Source: Piliocolobus tephrosceles (Eukaryota; Chordata; Mammalia; Primates; Cercopithecidae). Taken from it: a stretch of 64,000 nt of DNA. Positions 10,487 through 20,725 of the stretch are shown here, piece after piece. The stretch is taken from contig NC_045453.1 in assembly GCF_002776525.5 (NCBI RefSeq), positions 38,958,824 to 39,022,823 of the forward strand. Reading direction: 5' to 3'. The translations under genes and the position numbers were made by a program. The notes beneath the pieces were generated by a model. It worked only from the letters and a program-made list of their open reading frames with translations. It made no database searches and was not told the origin of the DNA. Each line of letters opens with the position of its first letter. The stretch's first letter is position 1.

Positions 10487-11680
10487 CTAACCAAATCAAA
10501 ACATAAGATAACAGTACCTTTGGTCTGGTCTGAATGTTTACCCTCCACAGTCTTCTGGGTAAGAATGACTTTTGGAGAAAGCCACTTCTCTATTTTCTCC
10601 TAAGAGGATGTTAACATCTTCATTTTGGGAATAGGTGGGGAGATAGTTTCAAAGTCTTGGGTAGTGAGCTTGTAAATACAGGTCTACATCTGATGATGTC
10701 ACCTGATGTGGCCCAGGAGATAAGTGGCTTAAGGGTTATGCATGAAGAGGTTTGAAGGAATTCTGCTGGCTCCTGCCAGGAGCTAGTGAATGACAAGTGT
10801 TCCTAGTGTAATGTTCACACTCTTCAGTGTTTATCACCCAGAAGCAGCTGGCAATGAGATGTGCTGATTGTGTGGGCTACTCTGCCCACAGCTCAGGGAG
10901 GGACAAGATTTTAGCTTATCCCATAAGCATTGCTTAAATGTCTGAACATAAATTAACACCAAATTAACACCACTGAGTATATCCAGCCTAGATCATTGAT
11001 GAGTGGAGGTTGGGAGTGGTAAGGGTTGTGTGAACAAATCGAGACTGAGTTTGGGAGCTAATTATTACTGCATGAGGTCAGAGGTGTGTGAGCTGCCTAC
11101 ATATGCACAACAACTTCTCTGGGCCCAGTCTTGGGATGTAGAGCCCTTCATACTTAGTCTACTGAGTGAGCTCAACAATCATAGAAATGCTTTTACAGTT
11201 CAGCCTGACCCCAGGCTGGGCTATGCCAAAGCCTGTTTTGAAAACTCTTTTTTTTCCCCACCACAAATAACAAACAATAAATCCCCCCAAACCCCAAATT
11301 CCATGTTCCATCAATGACCAATGATCAATTTTAACAAAGAAGAGAAAGGGCCATCTCCATTTGCTAGGCCCTTGACTTTGTTCTTTATCCATAAAATGAT
11401 TTTTTTTTTTTTTATTGCCAAGTCTTGCTTGAGCTCTTGTGAATTAAGTGTTCAGTGTTTTCACCATGTTAGAGCCTTTACACTCAAGAAAATGGGTCTT
11501 GATTCACAAAATGATAAACCAGTGGTGTTTTGTAAACCTGCATGCTTGAAGAGAGCTACTAAATACTGAGTATTAATTATGAATAACTGACAAAGCTGTT
11601 GATTTCTATCATTCAGGGTTTGTTTCCCCATCAATTAGAAAATTATACATGTTTTTTTTCTTATTCCAGACAAGCAGATT
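10487..11680. other. Unassigned sequence
   Basis: No gene or transposon is recognised. A short tandem repeat, AAATTAACACC twice, lies near 10950-10971. A T-run lies at 11400-11413. The frame at 11003-11317 is unremarkable. Confidence 0.4.
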
Positions 11681-11684
11681 TTTA

Positions 11685-12250
11685 TAGTCAAGAATTTGAA
11701 AATGCACAAAAGTACTGAGATGTGAATAAAAATCTCCTATAATCCACCTCAGAGCATGTTGATGTTAATGGCATTGTATGCATACAGACTTACACAATTA
11801 AACTGAATCTTACAGAAAATGTCATACAGCCTTAAAAGATCTTTATCATACAGTATTTTCTCGTGGCACACAATTTTTTTCAAATACAGGTTTTATGGCT
11901 GCCTAGCATTCAACTGCATGTGGCATCAAAGTTTATTTATTCCATCCGCTACCATGGTCCATGGTAGCTGTTTCCAAATTTTCGTGATTCTATATAAAAC
12001 AGTGATAAACATTTTTGGATATTCATGTTTGCAATTAACTCACTATCTCCTTAGGATAGATTCCTGGAATTGGAGTGGCTGGGAGGCAGTAAGTGCACAT
12101 GTTAAAGATTGGCAAACCTTGTTGATGTTTGTCCTCCAGAAAGATTGCAGGAGTTCATTTTCCCACAGCAGTGCTGAGCACCTGTTGCCTTGCCCAGCAG
12201 CACTGGGCATGTCCATTCTCATTGGCTTTAAAGATCAGAAACAGAAACAG
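11685..12250 (-). mobile_element. Old L1 (L1ME-like) 3' fragment, antisense
   Basis: The order of words follows antisense L1: 'ttatggctgcctagcattc' (normally 'atggctgcatagtattcc'), 'tttattccatccgctacc', 'gatagattcctggaattgg', and 'ccagaaagattgcaggagttcattttcccac'-like text. It is strongly diverged and short. A 21-nt palindrome lies inside at 11948-11968. Confidence 0.65.
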
Positions 12251-13565
12251 TAATGTTTTGCATCTCTTTATGAGATAATCAGTCAGATGCTGCTGCCACC
12301 GAGGAGACATGAGAAAGACAAAGTTGATTACATGTGCAGTTCCAGAGAGGAGGCCAACGCATACCACTCAGGGCCACACTGGAAGCATCAAGCTTTGGTC
12401 AAGTGGCAGAAGACAGGATCTGGGGACAGCTGGGACCTCAGTCCTTATTTTGGTTACAACAGTAAAGGCAAAACAGGGCAGAGTGAACAATTTAGGACTG
12501 GCCAATTGGAATAATTTTGGGGGGCTTTTGGTGGTCTCTAGTTGTCCGGTAGCTGGCCCTGGGCTTGTCAAGGTATAGGAATATTACCTTTTGAGATATA
12601 CAGGCCAGATAGAAGGGAATGGCTCTGGATGGGTTACTTGGTGCATCATAAGCATACTCCCAGCTGAGTCCTTTGCTGTCTCTAAGAACTGGCTAACTCC
12701 AGAAGCCATTCTCAGCTAGAAATATTTTTTTTTTATATCAAACATCATACTCAACAGAAAATAAAAATATATGCAAAACAGGTAAGTAAACAAGTGAGAC
12801 CTTTTTTTATATCTGAACTGCAAATTGAAGAGCCTACCTGGACAGGGGGCAAATCTCCATTCTCTGATGATTTCACATGCAAGTTTGACTATTCTTAAAA
12901 CCATAAAGCTAGATTTTATAGCCTTTGAGTAGTTTTAGCTGTCAGTCAACATCCTCTGAGTAGATGATAAAAAAGGAAAGCACTTGCCCCCCCAAATTCA
13001 TTTCAGGTCCTAGGTCTGGAACTGAAATATCTTCACTGGTCACGGGTTATATTGTTTCTCTGGTTTGTCTCTGATACTTTGAAGAGGGCACCTGGAGAAG
13101 GGGACCCAGGACAGGGCGGGTATATGAGGGCTGTTGGTGGTCACTGAGGTATGTTGTAATGCTTGTTCTTCTTTCTCCATGCTTGGCTCTTTATATTAGC
13201 ACATCAACAATCACAGACATGCTTTTTAATCAAAAGTGACAGCATATTTGCTTGTGTTCTTGGTGAGGCTGTAGAGCAACAAGAGTTATTGGTCACACTT
13301 GGTTGGAATTTAGATAACCTGAACCCCTACCCTGAACAGAAGTGCCTGCAGGCTGGAGAACTTCCTTCCTGAGGTGTCCTGGTAGGTAAAGCTTATGCGC
13401 AGTGGTACCAAATATTCTTAAGCTAGAGGTCAAAATCAGCCTCATCTCTTGGCTTCTAATAGCTCTCTCATTTTAATAACATTCACAGAGTCTCTACCAT
13501 GTAGGAGTTTTATTTGGGAGAAGTGACAAAGTTTGTGGTTGAGATTTATAAACAAAGAGCCATAT
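12251..13565. other. Unassigned sequence
   Basis: No gene or repeat family is recognised. The three short frames at 12287-12578 overlap on both strands and show no motif. A T-run at about 12725-12735 might mark the tail of an unrecognised antisense element. Confidence 0.4.
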
Positions 13566-13567
13566 CT

Positions 13568-13640
13568 AACAGCTCCATCTATCCACCCACCCATCCACTG
13601 ATCCATCCAACCATCCATCCATCCATCCATCCATCCATTT
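13568..13640. repeat. (CCAT)n microsatellite
   Basis: Imperfect ATCC repeats (ccatctatccacccaccc...) pass into a pure (ATCC)n run at about 13606-13638. Confidence 0.95.
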
Positions 13641-15655
13641 ATTATTTTATTCATCTGTTTATTGGATTTTTGCTATTGGTCAGCTAAAAAACAAACTCAT
13701 CTTCTATCAATTAAGACAAGTATAGTTGTGCTATGTAATTCACACTTACTGAATTTAAAAAACAACAGTTGATTTCATCTGCACATTATCATGTTCACTA
13801 CAGCTTATCTGGGGGGCTCCACTCCATGTCATTCTTGCTCTGGGATTCAAGGTGATGGAAGGACTGCTACCTGGAACATTATTGGTCACTGTTGCAGAGG
13901 GAAGGAGAGCTCTGGAGGCAATTAAACTCTTTGGCCTGCAAGAGCAGATGCCATTTCCATCGTGACCATTGTCCAGAGCCAGCGCGTGGCCCCATCTTCC
14001 TAGGGGACCAGGCTGGCCAATCCCTCCTGAGCCTGGAGGTCAGGAATGGCAAGTATTTGCTGAACAGCATTACTGACACAGGTCTCCTCTCTGGTCTCAA
14101 GACAGATGGTTTCTAGTCACTTGGTGTTAAGACAGTTATTCACTTCGGTCAAGACAAGAGCTGCTCTTTGGTCTGGGGCTGCTGTTAGCGTGGGGAATTT
14201 GGCATGGTTTTTTAGAATGTGAATATAGATCTCAGGCCACAGTTTGGTAAACTTCACTGTTTGGAAAAAGTTTTCCTCTTACAGTTTAAATTTTTCTATG
14301 CTACATATTTCAGATGAGGGAGATATAAAAGGGAAAAACAAGACGTGCACACATGTAATCCCAAAGCAAATACATCCAGAACCTCCCTCTCTGTTCTGTT
14401 TTCATTCTTTGTCTTCCTCCTTCCGTCTCAGCCCATGAGTCACTTGTTTCATTTTTGTCATTTTAATACTTGACTATTTCCTACATTTAAAAAAATGAGA
14501 CTACCAATGGCAGGGACATTTTAGAACTACTTTTATTTTGAAACATTTTTTGGCTCCTTGCCTTTTGAAAGCCTTGGCTTTGTTCTCTGTGCCTGCTGCT
14601 TTGCTTCTTCAGACCTGGCCAAAGGAAATTCCCCCGCACCACAAGGTATCTGCAAAACCTGCTGTCTTACGTGCTTGCAAAGGGCAGGGGAGATCCGCGG
14701 CCCACTTGCCATGTGGCCTCACGTCGAGGGACACCGTGCGATGAGGCTTGGAGACACGCACTTGACGCCAGTGACAACAGCTCTCAGCCATGCCTGGCAG
14801 CCACTTACTTTCCCCAAACACGTCATATTATCACCTGGCAACAGCTGCTCTCCTGCTTGGGAACACAGATTTGAGGTCTCACGGCTTCCCAGGGATAGGG
14901 GAAAAATGCAGCAAAAGGGTTTGGGGCCAAAACCCATTTCTTTTCCCCAGAAGGACCACCTGGGGTCTCTCATGGTCTTCGGCTCGTCTTTGCAGCAGCA
15001 CTAACCAGCGTGGGCATACCCTGCCAGGAGGACTTCTGCCTAAGGGAGAGAAGGGGTCTCTTAGGACCTTGGTCAAACCCTTGCCTTGAGCAGACGGGCG
15101 CTAGGCTTCAGAAGGGAGACAAACCCCACATGGCTGTAATTAGGGGTTTTTCTTAAGTCCCTGTCACGCATGATCAAGTGTGCCAGGACTCAGGATCACA
15201 CTTCCTCCCAGTACTTCCAAGCACTTGTGTGTGACCTTCTCTGACTAAGTCTGGGGGCTGAGGAAAAGCCAGCCCGCCCCTCCCACCAACCCCCACCCAG
15301 TGCACCTCCACCCACAGCTCTCTCCCAGCCAGGTCTGGACCAGAGATGCCCCGAGATGGGCAACATTGGTGACATCAGGGGGACCCCAGAGGGTCTTCAT
15401 TTCACTCCCAGAAGCAGGCAGAATTCTGAAAATCACCCTCATGGGCCTACCTCTGCTCCACAGGACAACAGATGGCCCAAGGAGCTCAGGTTCACCTCAC
15501 CCACCAGGGTTCTCTGCTCCTTTAAAATCCTACCTTTCTTGGCCTTCTGACTCAGAGGAAGTTCTCAGGACTGCGTCCCCTCCTCCACAGCCCTGGGATC
15601 TTTGCCTGTAGAGCTCCTTCTCCTCCATCTGTGAGCAAACCTCCTCCCATAGGCA
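13641..15655. other. Unassigned, GC-rising sequence
   Basis: No element is recognised in these 2 kb. The part from 14.5 kb on is GC-richer and therefore holds several overlapping frames on both strands (14538-15089, 15245-15611). None has domains or clear splice partners, so I treat them as chance. Confidence 0.4.
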
Positions 15656-15660
15656 GAAAC

Positions 15661-16385
15661 CACATGCACACACACACACCCACACAACACACCAACAGCA
15701 CAGACACCATCACACTCATAAACCCACACACAGCACACCAACATCACACAGACATATATAAACTCACACACAACATACTGACATTACACACACCGACATC
15801 ACACACAAACATAAACCCACACATAAAACAGTGACATCACACACACATAAACCCAACCAACACACTGACATCACACACACAGACACCACACACACATAAA
15901 CCCACACACAACANNNNNNNNNNTCACACACACACAAACCCACACACAACACACCGACATCACACACACACATATAAGCCCACACACAACACACTGACAT
16001 CACACACACAGACACCACGTGCACACACATAAACCCACACTCAACACACCAATATCACACCAACATCACACAAAAACATAAACCCACACACAAAACACCA
16101 ACATCACACACAGTGACACCACACACACATAAATCCTCACACAACACACTGACATCACACACACAGACACTACATACACACACAAACCCACCCAACACAC
16201 AGACACCACACACAGACACCACATGCACACATCACACACAGTCAAACCTCTCTCTTACACACACTCTTCCATCACACCCTCACAGAGTCATGACACATAA
16301 GCATAACTACACACATATCACACAAATATTCACAAACAGGACACACAGACACTCCGCCCACACACACACAATGCACACACCACAC
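15661..16385. repeat. CA-rich minisatellite
   Basis: Over 700 bases are built from a degenerate unit of the form 'cacataaacccacacacaac' plus 'acactgacatcacacacaca' and 'gacaccac', repeated many times with variable lengths. The lack of T-rich or GT-rich stretches gives an extreme strand asymmetry (C and A on plus). A 10-N gap lies inside. His/Thr/Pro frames on plus and Val/Cys frames on minus result from the composition, not from genes. Confidence 0.95.
15914..15923. other. Assembly gap (10 N)
   Basis: Ten N lie within the minisatellite, as expected where repeat copies could not be resolved. Confidence 0.99.
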
Positions 16386-16447
16386 AACCGTCTCCCTGGG
16401 CCCACACCCTGTCCATGCACAGACCACGGGGAGCAAAAGGGGCTGAA

Positions 16448-16594
16448 GCTGCTCTTGCCCCCACCTCCTGCGGGACGAGGGTGCACCGGAGACCAGACCC
16501 AGCAGGAGACGGGAGCCCCGGGAGCAGCCAAGCTCCAGGTCCTCTGCAGGAGTGTCCCGGTCACCACCAGGCTGCCCTGCACGGCTCAGCAGGT
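16448..16594 (-). repeat. Inverted repeat, left arm (147 bp)
   Basis: The complement of this arm aligns without gaps to 16821-16967; by hand count about 125 of 147 bases agree. Shared exact words include CACTCCTGCAGAGGACCTGG and TGCTGGGTCTGGTCTC. Confidence 0.9.
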
Positions 16595-16596
16595 TC

Positions 16597-16678
16597 CAGT
16601 GGTGCAGGGGGCACCGCCAGGCTGCAGGGAGGTGTGTCAGTGGTGCAGGGGGCACAGCCAGGCTGCAGGGAGGTGTGT
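16597..16678 (+). repeat. 41-bp tandem duplication
   Basis: The unit starting CAGTGGTGCAGGGGGCAC occurs at 16597-16637 and 16638-16678 with one mismatch. It lies in the spacer of the inverted repeat. Confidence 0.95.
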
Positions 16679-16820
16679 GGGGCTGGAAAGTGAAGGCAGC
16701 GGAGACTCCCTGCTCTCTCTGATGTCAGAGGAGGGAGGGAGCCGCGAGCAGTTGTGGCAACTGTGGTTCTGTCCACATCCCAGATCTCTCGCTGCCCCTC
16801 TGCCTGCCTGTACCTACAAG

Positions 16821-16967
16821 ACCTGCTGAGCTGGGCAGGGCAGCCTAGTGGTAGCCAAGTCACTCCTGCAGAGGACCTGGAGTGGGGCTGCTCCTGGGGC
16901 TCCCACCTCTTGCTGGGTCTGGTCTCGGGTGCACCCTCCTCCCTCAAGAGGTGCCGGCAAGACCAGC
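16821..16967 (+). repeat. Inverted repeat, right arm (147 bp)
   Basis: This is the partner of 16448-16594. The arms are separated by 226 bp. Because the arms are inverted copies, both strands have similar frames (for example the word LLLGLVSGAPSS on minus at the left arm and on plus at the right arm). This is a by-product of the inverted repeat, not evidence of paired genes. Confidence 0.9.
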
Positions 16968-17289
16968 CTCTCCTGCTTCTGAGGGTCATCCTCTCTCTAG
17001 AGCCCTGCCCTGGGCTTCCCTCCTTCCCTACCTGGTTCTCTCCTCCTTCCGTGGATCCTCCCTAATAAACATGTACTCCCCAGTCCTCATGTCAGGGCCT
17101 GCTTCAGGGGACACAGGCTGCTCGGCGGGGACTTCCACGGTGGGGACTCCCATGGCTTCTTTCTGGCTGCCCTGCCCTCAGGCTCTGCCAGTGGTGGCTC
17201 CCATTTCCCTCTCTCCCCTAAAGAAGAGCCTCCCCCAGGTCCTGTTCTGGGCCTGTCATCCCAGGGTCTTTGGCTCTGTCCTTGGTGGT
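16968..17289. other. Unassigned GC-rich sequence
   Basis: No element is recognised. Short frames on both strands have no known motif. Confidence 0.35.
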
Positions 17290-17690
17290 GCAGGTTAAAT
17301 GATGTCCCCCTCAAAATACAAATGTCAAGGTCCTCACACCCAGTACCTCAGCATGTGGCCCGATTTGGGGTTAGGGTCTGTGAGAGGTACTCAAGTAAAA
17401 GTGAAGTCACACAGATGGGCCCTGATCCAGTAGGACTGGTGTCTTTGCAGAAAGGGGAGATCTGGAGAGAGACAGGCACAGGGGGAAGGTGATGTGGAGA
17501 GCCAGGGAGCAGATGGCTGTCCCCCAGCCAAGGTGGGAGGCCTGCACTGGACCCGCCAACCACCCTCAGAGGGAACCAGGCCGTCCAGCACCTTGATCTC
17601 AGACTTCTGACCTCCAGCACTGTGCAAGAATAAACGTCTGTGGTTTAAGCTGCCTGGGGTGTGTTCCTTGGTGATGGCAGCACCAGCAGA
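17290..17690 (+). mobile_element. MaLR (MLT1-type) solo LTR-like repeat
   Basis: The word order 'gtccccctcaaaatac', 'gtacctcagcatgtggcc', 'actggtgtctttgcag', 'gcaccttgatctcagacttctgacctccag', 'aagaataaacgtctgtggttt' matches the ERVL-MaLR type LTR that ends in an AATAAA-like polyadenylation region. Two related copies lie at 27466-27862 and 43740-44110, all on plus. The exact subfamily is uncertain. Confidence 0.7.
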
Positions 17691-18305
17691 CACCTGGCGA
17701 GCAAGGCTCTGCTTTGTCTGGGCCCTCATGGTGTCCCATCAGTGAGCAGAGACCTGCCTGTACCTGACAGAGCCACGTGCACCTGGGTGGGGTCACCTGG
17801 TGCTCACCAGTCTCTTCACATGGAACATCAGGCCTGGCGGACAGGACTACCCCAGCATAGGCTCCACCTGCCAGCCTAACTTGCTGTGGGTGCTAAGAGA
17901 AGTCTTTTGGGCAGTTGACTGTTTTATTTTTCTTGCCAACCTGGAGATGGAATCAGCCTGCAGTACCTGCCTGAGGCCCTGGGAGACTCTGTGGAGCTGA
18001 GTCCCGCCCCTTCTCAGCCTAGGGGCAAGTGTGACTGCTGAGGAGGCCCATCCAGGCTGATGGGATGGTGGGGCCGCAGGTGAGAAGGTGACCCTGGCTG
18101 TTCCCTAGTGAAATGTAATTTCTACCTCCCTCATAGGACCCAGGACAGCTCAGAAAACCCCTCTGAGGAGCTAAACTGTACCCAAGGAAGTAGTGCTGTG
18201 TTCTTGCCCTCTTCCCGGGTACCCACAGGGCAGTTCTCAACATTTCAGAGCCCTTGGAGCCTCCAGTGGCCTCCTGCTGTGGTGGGAGGAGCCAGCCAGC
18301 CAGAG
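17691..18305. other. Unassigned sequence
   Basis: No gene or repeat family is recognised. Confidence 0.35.
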
Positions 18306-18309
18306 CTCC

Positions 18310-18440
18310 AATTCCAGACCCACTGCTTACCCACTTTAAACTAACCTCACCTCAGTTTCCCCACCTGAGTGATGGGAACAAGACTATTCCCTTCAGAGTT
18401 CAGTACAATGTGGGCACTCTGTCAATGTGCTTGCCAATGT
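18310..18440 (+). repeat. MIR fragment
   Basis: The words 'cctcagtttccccacctgag' and 'tgatgggaacaagac' match the MIR core 'cagtttccccatctgtaaaatggg'; this is a partial, diverged copy. Confidence 0.6.
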
Positions 18441-18582
18441 TCTAGAAAACAACAGTGGCTCTGGATGATTCGAGGAGACAGCAAGGGTAGTGATAAGGAC
18501 AAAAATAAATAAAACTGGCTGTGCCACAGAAGGAGAAGGGGAAATTTAGGTAAGAACTCAGAAAAGCATCAGAGTTAGCCAG

Positions 18583-18598
18583 AGAAAGTTTTTTGGGA
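18583..18598 (+). repeat. Target-site duplication of the 4.8-kb L1, 5' copy
   Basis: AGAAAGTTTTTTGGGA matches AGAAAGTCTTTTGGGA at 23401-23416 with one difference. Confidence 0.85.
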
Positions 18599-19638
18599 GG
18601 GGGGCTCTGTTCCAAGATGGTCAAATAGGAACAGTTCTGGTCTGCAGCTCCCAGCATGATTGACACATAAGATGGGTGATTTCTGCATTTCCAACTGAGG
18701 TACCTGGTTCATCCCACTCGGACTAGTTGGACAGTGGTTGCAGCCCACAGAGGGTGAGCCGAAGCTGTGTGGGGTGTTGCCTCAGCTGGGAAACACAAGG
18801 GGTTGAGGGATTTCCTTTTCCTAACCAAGGGAAGGCGTGACAGACTGTAACTGGAAAAATAGGACAATTCTGCCCAAATACCGTGCTTTTCCCAAGGTCT
18901 TAGCAACTGGCAGACAAGGAGATTCTCTCCCATGCCTGGTTTGGTGGGTCCCATACCCATGAAGCCTTGCTCTCTGCTAGTGCAGCAGTCTGAGATTGAA
19001 CTGTGAGACAGCAGCTTGGCTGGGGGAGGGGTGTCCGCAATTGCTGGGGCTTGAGTAAGTAAACAAAGTGGCCAGGAAGCTTGAACTGGCCAGAGCCCAT
19101 CAGAGCTCAGGAAGGCCTACTGCCTCTAGACTCCACCTCTGTGGGCAGGGCATAACTGAACAAAAGACAGCAGAAACTTCTGCAGACTTAAACACCCCTG
19201 TCTGACAGCTCTGAAGAGAGCAGTCGTTCTCCCAGCATGGCATTTGGCCTCTGAGAATGAATAGACTGCCTCCTCAAGAGGTTCCCTGACTCCCATGTAG
19301 CCTAACTGGGAGACACCTCCCAGTAAGGGCTGAGAGACACCTCATATAGGCAGGTACTCCTGTGGGACAAAGCTTCCAGAGGAAAGACCAGGCAGCAATA
19401 TTGGCTGTTCTGCAATATTTGCTGTTCTGCAGCCTCCGCTGGTGATACCCAGGCAAACAGGGTATGGAGTGGACCTCCAGCAAACTCCAACAGACCTGCA
19501 ACTGAGGGACCTCACTGTTAGAAGGAAAACTAACAGACAAAAAGGAATAACATCAACATCAACAAAAAGGACATCTACACCAAAATCCCATCTGTAGGTC
19601 ACCAACATCAAAGACCAAAGGTAGATAAAACCACAAAG
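18599..19638 (+). promoter_or_regulatory. L1 5' UTR with internal promoter
   Basis: This is about 1 kb of GC-richer sequence between the 5' end and ORF1, homologous to primate L1 5' UTRs. In intact elements it holds the internal RNA polymerase II promoter, and in recent L1PA elements an antisense promoter. Whether this decayed copy still works cannot be read from sequence. Minus-strand frames at 19274-19734 are by-products. Confidence 0.8.
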
Positions 19639-20662
19639 ATGGGGAGAAAACAGAACAGAAAAGCTGAGAATTCTAAAAATCAGAGCACCTCTTCTCCTCC
19701 AAAGGATCACAGCTCCTCTCCAGCAACAAAACAAAGCTAGACAGAGAAGGACTTTGACAAGTTGACAGAAGTAGGCTTCAGAAGGTCAGTAATAACAAAC
19801 TTCTCCAAGCTAAAGGAGTATGTTCAAACCCATTGCAATGAAGCTAAAAATCTTGAAAAAAGGTTAGAAGAATGGCTAACTATAATAAACAGTGCAGAGA
19901 AGATCTTAAATGACCTGATGGAGCTGAAAACTGTGGCATGAGAACCTCGTGACACAAGCACAAGCTTCAGTAGCTGATTCAATCAAGTGGAAGAAAGGGT
20001 ATCAGTGACTGAAGATCAAACTAATGAAATAAAGTGATAATACAAGGTTAGAGAATAAAGAGTAAAAAGAAATGAACAAAGCCTCCAAGAAATATGGGAC
20101 TATGTGAAAAGACCAAATGTACATTTGATTGGTGTACCTGAAAGTGATGTGGAGAATGGAACTAAGTTGGAAAACACTCTTCAGGATATTATCCAGGAGA
20201 ACTCCCCCAACCTAGCAAGGCAGGCCAACATTAAAATTCAGGAAATACAGAGAGCACCACAAAGAGGCTCCTCGAGATGAGCAACCCCAAGATACATAAT
20301 TGTCAGATTCACCAAGGTTGAAATGAAGAAAAAAATGTTAAAGGCAGCCAGAGAGAAAGGTTGAGTTACCCATAAAGGGAAGTCCATCAGACTAACAGTG
20401 AATCTCTCAGCCGAAACCCTACAAGCCAGAAGAGTGGGAGCCAATATTCAACATTGTTAAAGAAAAGAATTTTCAACCCAGAATTTCATATCCAGCCAAA
20501 CTACGCTTCATAAGTGAAGGAGAAATAAAATCCTTTACAGGCAAGCAAATGCTTAGAGATTTTGTCACCACCAGGCCTGCTTTACAAGAGCTCCCGAAGA
20601 AACCACTAAACATGGAAAGAAACAACCGGTACCAGTCACTGCAAAACCATGCCAAACTGTAA
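19639..20662 (+). pseudogene. L1 ORF1 pseudogene (RNA-binding chaperone)
   Basis: ORF1 protein normally is a 338-residue coiled-coil RNA-binding protein that coats L1 RNA in the cytoplasm. The start codon at 19639 begins the usual basic N-terminus (MGRKQNRKAEN), but a TAG at 19738-19740 ends the frame after 33 codons. Further stops and frameshifts follow, for example TGA and TAA codons around 19940-20040 and a broken RNA-recognition region. The C-terminus is recognisable, ending NHAKL before TAA at 20660-20662. The region is 1024 bases against the expected 1017, so small indels are present. No function is expected. Confidence 0.88.
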
Positions 20663-20725
20663 AGACCATTGATGCTAGGAAGAAACTGCATCAATTAATG
20701 GGCAAAATAACCAGTCAATATCATA

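Noticed and set aside
15661..16385. Regular repeats resembling a CRISPR array
   Set aside because: Units and intervals vary, there are no unique spacers, and the genome is primate; this is a minisatellite.
16113..16829. 238-codon frame starting in His/Thr repeats
   Set aside because: It begins in the CA minisatellite and continues into the inverted repeat; composition explains it.
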